DNA of 8,965 nucleotides from Clostridiaceae bacterium AF10-41. Its GTDB lineage: Bacteria > Bacillota > Clostridia > Clostridiales > Clostridiaceae. The translations under genes were made by a program, and so were the position numbers. A model generated the notes under the pieces. It worked only from the letters and a program-made list of their open reading frames with translations. It was not told the origin of the DNA and made no database searches. Below, piece after piece: positions 6,772 through 8,965 of this stretch (position 1 is its first letter; each line of letters opens with the position of its first letter). Location of the stretch: positions 1 through 8,965 of the forward strand of contig JAQCTH010000106.1 of NCBI GenBank assembly GCA_027686065.1, in the 5' to 3' direction.

Positions 6772-7093
6772 ATATTATACATATACCTTAATTAATATCA
6801 TAAATTGTTATGTCCCATACCCTTAAAATGTATTAACATTATTTAGATAAAACAATAAAATTGAAGGTATATATATTATTTAATTTTTTATATAAATTAC
6901 TTAAACACTATTTATACTTAAAAGCTATAAGCTTTAAAAATAGCTTATTTAAACATATACTGTTTGTTGCAACTTATATAATCCACAATTATTATACATT
7001 AATAATTAACAGTTCACAATTAATTACTTACAGTTTTTTTATTGGTACTAAACTATTAAAATATATAAATTTAATATATTTAATATTAGTATA
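6772..7093. other. Gene-free AT-rich intergenic region
   Basis: About 320 bases between the start of trmB and the end of the yeiL-like gene. Open frames here are read from extremely AT-rich sequence, lack ribosome binding sites and encode only Lys/Leu/Tyr/Ile/Asn-rich strings. Visible structure: a short palindrome AAAGCT-ATA-AGCTTT at 6921-6935; the 8-mer CACAATTA twice (6984-6991, 7015-7022); ACAGTT twice at 21-base spacing (7009-7014, 7030-7035); and a long AT hairpin at 7046-7091. It must hold the trmB promoter, but no candidate is convincing. Confidence 0.6.
7046..7091. repeat. Long AT-rich imperfect inverted repeat just downstream of the yeiL-like gene
   Basis: Arms 7046-7066 and 7074-7091 pair over 18 bp (TACTAA, TATTAAA, TATAT with their complements), with two small bulges on one side and a seven-base loop. 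It starts two bases after the TAA of the regulator gene. It lacks a U run on that strand, so it is a doubtful terminator but could be a 3'-end stabilising structure. Confidence 0.4.
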
Positions 7094-7777
7094 TTACTTA
7101 TATATATCTGCAGCTAATGCTTCAAGCTTTTCATAATCTAATATTATATAGTGATTATTTTCTTTTATTAAAATATTTTTATCACATAAATTATTTAATG
7201 TTCTTAATAAATGTCTATAACTTGTTCCTAATAACTCTGAAATTATAGTTAAGGTTTCATCAAACCTAATAATTTTATTATTAGAATTTCCAATAGAAAT
7301 AATATAACTTGCTAATCTACTTTCTAATGGATACATTAAATTTATAGCTGCATTTCTTGAAGATCTTTTCAGCTTTTTCCCTAAGGAACTACATAAAAAA
7401 TTTAAAAGTTTAGTATCTTCATAATATATATTCTTTAATGTTTTTAAAGGTATTCCTAAACAAACACATGGCTCTATGGCTTCTACATTACAGCTTGCAA
7501 GGTCATTAGTTATTAATTCTAAATCTCCTAATGTATCTAATTCTTTATAGAAGTCTAGTAATAGTAATTTCCCATTTTTCAAACTTGAATATACCTTTGC
7601 TTTTCCTTCTACAAAAAACATAAGATATTCTACCTGACCCCCATCTCTAAAAATTAATTCTCTTTTATTAAAAAATAAAAGTTCCAAATTACTTTTCATA
7701 TTATCATTAAACAAGTCTTCTATATTATGAAGTCTTATATACTTATTTATCAATTCTTTATCTTTTATCCTTCTCAT
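7094..7777 (-). CDS. yeiL: Crp/Fnr-family transcriptional regulator, YeiL-like
   Basis: DNA-binding regulator of 227 residues. An N-terminal cNMP-binding-type beta-barrel (about 30-115) is followed by a dimer helix (115-150) and a C-terminal winged helix, with LTIISELLGTSYRHLLRTL (176-194) as the helix-turn-helix. From memory it aligns well with E. coli YeiL: LLDFYKELDTLGDLELI here against LIDFFAAPCFIGEIELI there, and SYRHLLRTL against SYRHLLYVL. The cAMP-binding Arg/Ser signature of Crp is absent. Cysteines are at 96, 104, 106, 129 and 188; C104-x-C106 and C129 have counterparts in E. coli YeiL, so redox or iron-sulfur sensing is possible. The ATG at 7777 has AAGGAGA upstream. It is divergent from the YdcZ pair with a palindrome between, so it most likely controls that pair and itself. 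The signal is unknown. Confidence 0.85.
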   Translation of the reverse strand: MRRIKDKELINKYIRLHNIEDLFNDNMKSNLELLFFNKRELIFRDGGQVEYLMFFVEGKAKVYSSLKNGKLLLLDFYKELDTLGDLELITNDLASCNVEAIEPCVCLGIPLKTLKNIYYEDTKLLNFLCSSLGKKLKRSSRNAAINLMYPLESRLASYIISIGNSNNKIIRFDETLTIISELLGTSYRHLLRTLNNLCDKNILIKENNHYIILDYEKLEALAADIYK

Positions 7778-7817
7778 TTTTTCTCCTTAATATAACAGTT
7801 AATTTATATATGATAAG

Positions 7818-7833
7818 TATGACATATGTCCTA
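7818..7833. promoter_or_regulatory. FNR-like palindrome, probable operator of the YeiL-like regulator
   Basis: TATGAC-ATAT-GTCCTA has a perfect ten-base core (GACATATGTC, 7821-7830) and 7 of 8 half-site pairs overall, the size and N4 spacing of an Fnr/PrfA-type dimer site. It lies between the divergent regulator and transporter genes. For the transporter, weak -10 candidates at about 7851-7861 put its centre near -38 to -42, suited to class II activation. For the regulator, a -10 at 7808-7803 (TATAAA) puts it over the -35, suited to autorepression. The promoters themselves are tentative. Confidence 0.45.
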
Positions 7834-7888
7834 ATAAAAATTAATCATTTTATGTTAAATTTATAAAAAAGATTTAAGGAGATTTTAT

Positions 7889-8311
7889 ATGTATAACTTT
7901 CTATCATTATTTACGGGAATTTTAATAACCCTAATGGTTAGCTTAAATGGAATTTTATCTCATAGAATAGGAAATTACTCTTCTACTTTAATTGTCCACT
8001 TAAGCGGCTTTATTGTTATATCTATATTTATACTATATAAAAAATATAAAATTGATATAAAGAAAAGTATTCCGCTAGCTTTGTATAGTGGTGGAATAAT
8101 TGGAGTACTTACCGTAATTTTCAACAATATAAGTTTTAATGTCCTAGGTGCTTCTTTAACCATATCAATAGCATTATTAGGACAGACAATATCATCCCTA
8201 ATTATAGATCATTATGGATTGATGAAGATGAAAAAAGTTAAATTCGAAAAGAAAAAACTATTAGGCGTATCTTTTATTATGCTTGGAATCTATATTATGA
8301 CATTTTTCTAG
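7889..8311 (+). CDS. YdcZ/DUF606 (DMT superfamily) membrane protein, first of a pair
   Basis: Small integral membrane protein of 140 residues, close to the usual 140-150 of the family, with five predicted helices (about 3-23, 33-50, 62-83, 84-106, 123-139). Family features are NGILSHRIG after helix 1, LYSGGIIGV leading helix 3, and GASLTISIALLGQTISSLIIDHYGL through helix 4 to a positive loop (MKKVKFEKKK). DUF606 proteins belong to the drug/metabolite transporter superfamily and are usually called putative exporters; the substrate is unknown. An odd number of helices and a second copy next door fit an antiparallel heterodimer, as in paired small multidrug-resistance proteins. ATG 7889 is preceded by AAGGAGA (7876-7882). 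Probably controlled by the divergent YeiL-like regulator. Confidence 0.85.
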   Translation: MYNFLSLFTGILITLMVSLNGILSHRIGNYSSTLIVHLSGFIVISIFILYKKYKIDIKKSIPLALYSGGIIGVLTVIFNNISFNVLGASLTISIALLGQTISSLIIDHYGLMKMKKVKFEKKKLLGVSFIMLGIYIMTFF

Positions 8312-8325
8312 GAGGTATTTATATT

Positions 8326-8796
8326 ATGTTATATATTTTATTAGCAATTTTATCTGGAGTATCTGTTGTTATATCAAGAATCATTAACTCTAAACTGGCT
8401 GAAGAAATTGGAACTTTTCAAGGAACATTTTTTAATTACCTTACAGGTTTAATAACTTCTACCATATTCCTACTTATAACTAAAGATTATATAAATATTC
8501 CTCCAATTCATGAATTAAATTTGCCTATATATTCTTATCTAGGAGGAAGCATTGGGATATTGGTTGTTGTTTTATCAAACTATACAACTCCTAAGGTATC
8601 ATCTTTTTCCTTAACTTTACTAGTTTTTATAGGACAACTTTCTATTGGAATCATTATAGATTATTTTAATAGTAATACTTTATCAATAGGAAAATTAATT
8701 GGTGGACTATTCATTTTAATAGGCTTAACCTACAATATATTAGTTGACAAAAAAATTGAAGAATCGAAGTCTATTGATATGCTAAACGTAAATTAA
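8326..8796 (+). CDS. YdcZ/DUF606 (DMT superfamily) membrane protein, second of a pair
   Basis: Paralogue of the preceding protein, 156 residues, again with five hydrophobic segments (about 2-20, 34-52, 67-87, 90-112, 123-143) and a 13-residue charged tail. Matching landmarks are RIINSKLAEEIGTFQGTFFNYLTG after helix 1, YLGGSIGILVVVLSNYTTPKVS around helix 3, and LTLLVFIGQLSIGIIIDYF in helix 4. Its binding site GGAGG (8311-8315) begins on the last base of the first gene's TAG stop, so the two are co-translated. The conserved GQ-x(4)-IIxDxxx stretch occurs in both partners. Joint function as a heterodimeric exporter is inference from family and pairing. The 22-bp hairpin terminator follows directly. 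Confidence 0.85.
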   Translation: MLYILLAILSGVSVVISRIINSKLAEEIGTFQGTFFNYLTGLITSTIFLLITKDYINIPPIHELNLPIYSYLGGSIGILVVVLSNYTTPKVSSFSLTLLVFIGQLSIGIIIDYFNSNTLSIGKLIGGLFILIGLTYNILVDKKIEESKSIDMLNVN

Positions 8797-8846
8797 TATA
8801 AAAAGAAGTTGTCTTAAACTTTAATTTAAGACAACTTCTTTTTATA
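8797..8846. terminator. Strong bidirectional terminator with a 22-bp perfect stem
   Basis: Arms 8797-8818 and 8825-8846 are exact reverse complements around a six-base loop (CTTTAA). Each arm holds an A-run/T-run at its base (AAAAAG and CTTTTT), so both strands end in a U-rich tail. It begins right after the TAA of the second YdcZ gene and ends 14 bases before the stop of the convergent rubrerythrin gene, serving both. Confidence 0.9.
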
Positions 8847-8860
8847 ATTTCTCGTATATA

Positions 8861-8965
8861 TTAGTTTTGACCAAAATATCTATCTAATAATCCCTTAAAT
8901 GCTTGTCCGTGTCTAGCTTCATCTTTACACATTTCATGAACTGTATCATGAACTGCATCTAAGTT
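8861..8965 (-). CDS. rbr: Rubrerythrin, reverse type (NADH peroxidase-like), C-terminal end only
   Basis: The last 34 codons of a gene entering from the right edge. The peptide ends [25 protein letters not shown], written here in one piece of the ferritin-like domain: DEARHG carries the E-x-x-H pair of the last helix that binds the di-iron site. The ending right after this helix, without a rubredoxin domain, fits the clostridial reverse rubrerythrin, in which the rubredoxin domain is N-terminal. Such proteins reduce hydrogen peroxide or oxygen with electrons from NADH via rubredoxin and protect anaerobes. The 5' part and any PerR-type operator are outside the window. Confidence 0.8.
   Translation of the reverse strand, partial: NLDAVHDTVHEMCKDEARHGQAFKGLLDRYFGQN

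Noticed and set aside
6774..6779. Perfect minus-strand TATAAT in front of trmB
   Set aside because: Transcription would start inside or after the trmB ribosome binding site, and there is no -35 box, so it cannot be the promoter.
6617..6826. Plus-strand open frame of 69 codons
   Set aside because: Antisense shadow of the 5' part of trmB with no ribosome binding site.
6861..7136. Plus-strand open frame of 91 codons
   Set aside because: It begins with TTG without a binding site, its composition is that of random AT-rich DNA, and its end overlaps the yeiL-like gene on the other strand.
7975..8163. Minus-strand open frame of 62 codons
   Set aside because: Antisense shadow of the first YdcZ gene.

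Overview
The window is very AT-rich, with compact genes, strong GGAGG-type ribosome binding sites and A/T-ending codons. Together with a reverse-type rubrerythrin end, a TrmB carrying the FCNPWPK motif, and an E. coli YeiL-like Crp/Fnr regulator beside a YdcZ pair, this points to an anaerobic Firmicute, most likely Clostridium or a close relative. The genus is an inference; there is no rRNA or species marker. I see no tRNA, insertion sequence, phage gene, CRISPR array or plasmid function. It reads as ordinary chromosome with some accessory genes.

Left part (1-2490): a minus-strand pair, an HSL-type alpha/beta hydrolase followed by an acyltransferase-3 membrane protein that runs off the left edge. 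The two overlap by four bases (ATGA). Divergent from them is a ZIP-family metal transporter (ZupT). A 12-bp hairpin separates zupT from the convergent genes that follow.

Middle part (2491-6100): a minus-strand two-gene unit with a 479-residue, asparagine-rich, repeat-containing protein of unknown function and a two-unit DUF4397 protein that starts with TTG. The short upstream region has a sequence resembling a mother-cell sporulation promoter (sigma-E/K), so a spore-surface role is my favoured but unproven guess. Divergent from it is a SufS/CsdA-type class V PLP enzyme with no scaffold gene beside it. It ends in a hairpin terminator nested inside a second inverted repeat.

Right part (6100-8965): trmB (tRNA m7G46 methyltransferase) on the minus strand; a gene-free, AT-rich stretch of about 330 bases; a YeiL-like Crp/Fnr regulator on the minus strand; and, divergent from it, two small five-helix membrane proteins of the YdcZ/DUF606 branch of the DMT superfamily, probably acting as a heterodimer. 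A near-perfect FNR-like palindrome (TATGAC-N4-GTCCTA) lies between the regulator and the transporter pair and is the likely operator. A 22-bp perfect hairpin closes this unit against the C-terminal end of a rubrerythrin on the minus strand.

The two items most worth following are the Asn-rich/DUF4397 unit and the YeiL-operator-YdcZ module. Start codons were moved for the PLP enzyme (to 4701) and trmB (to 6759) on ribosome-binding-site grounds.
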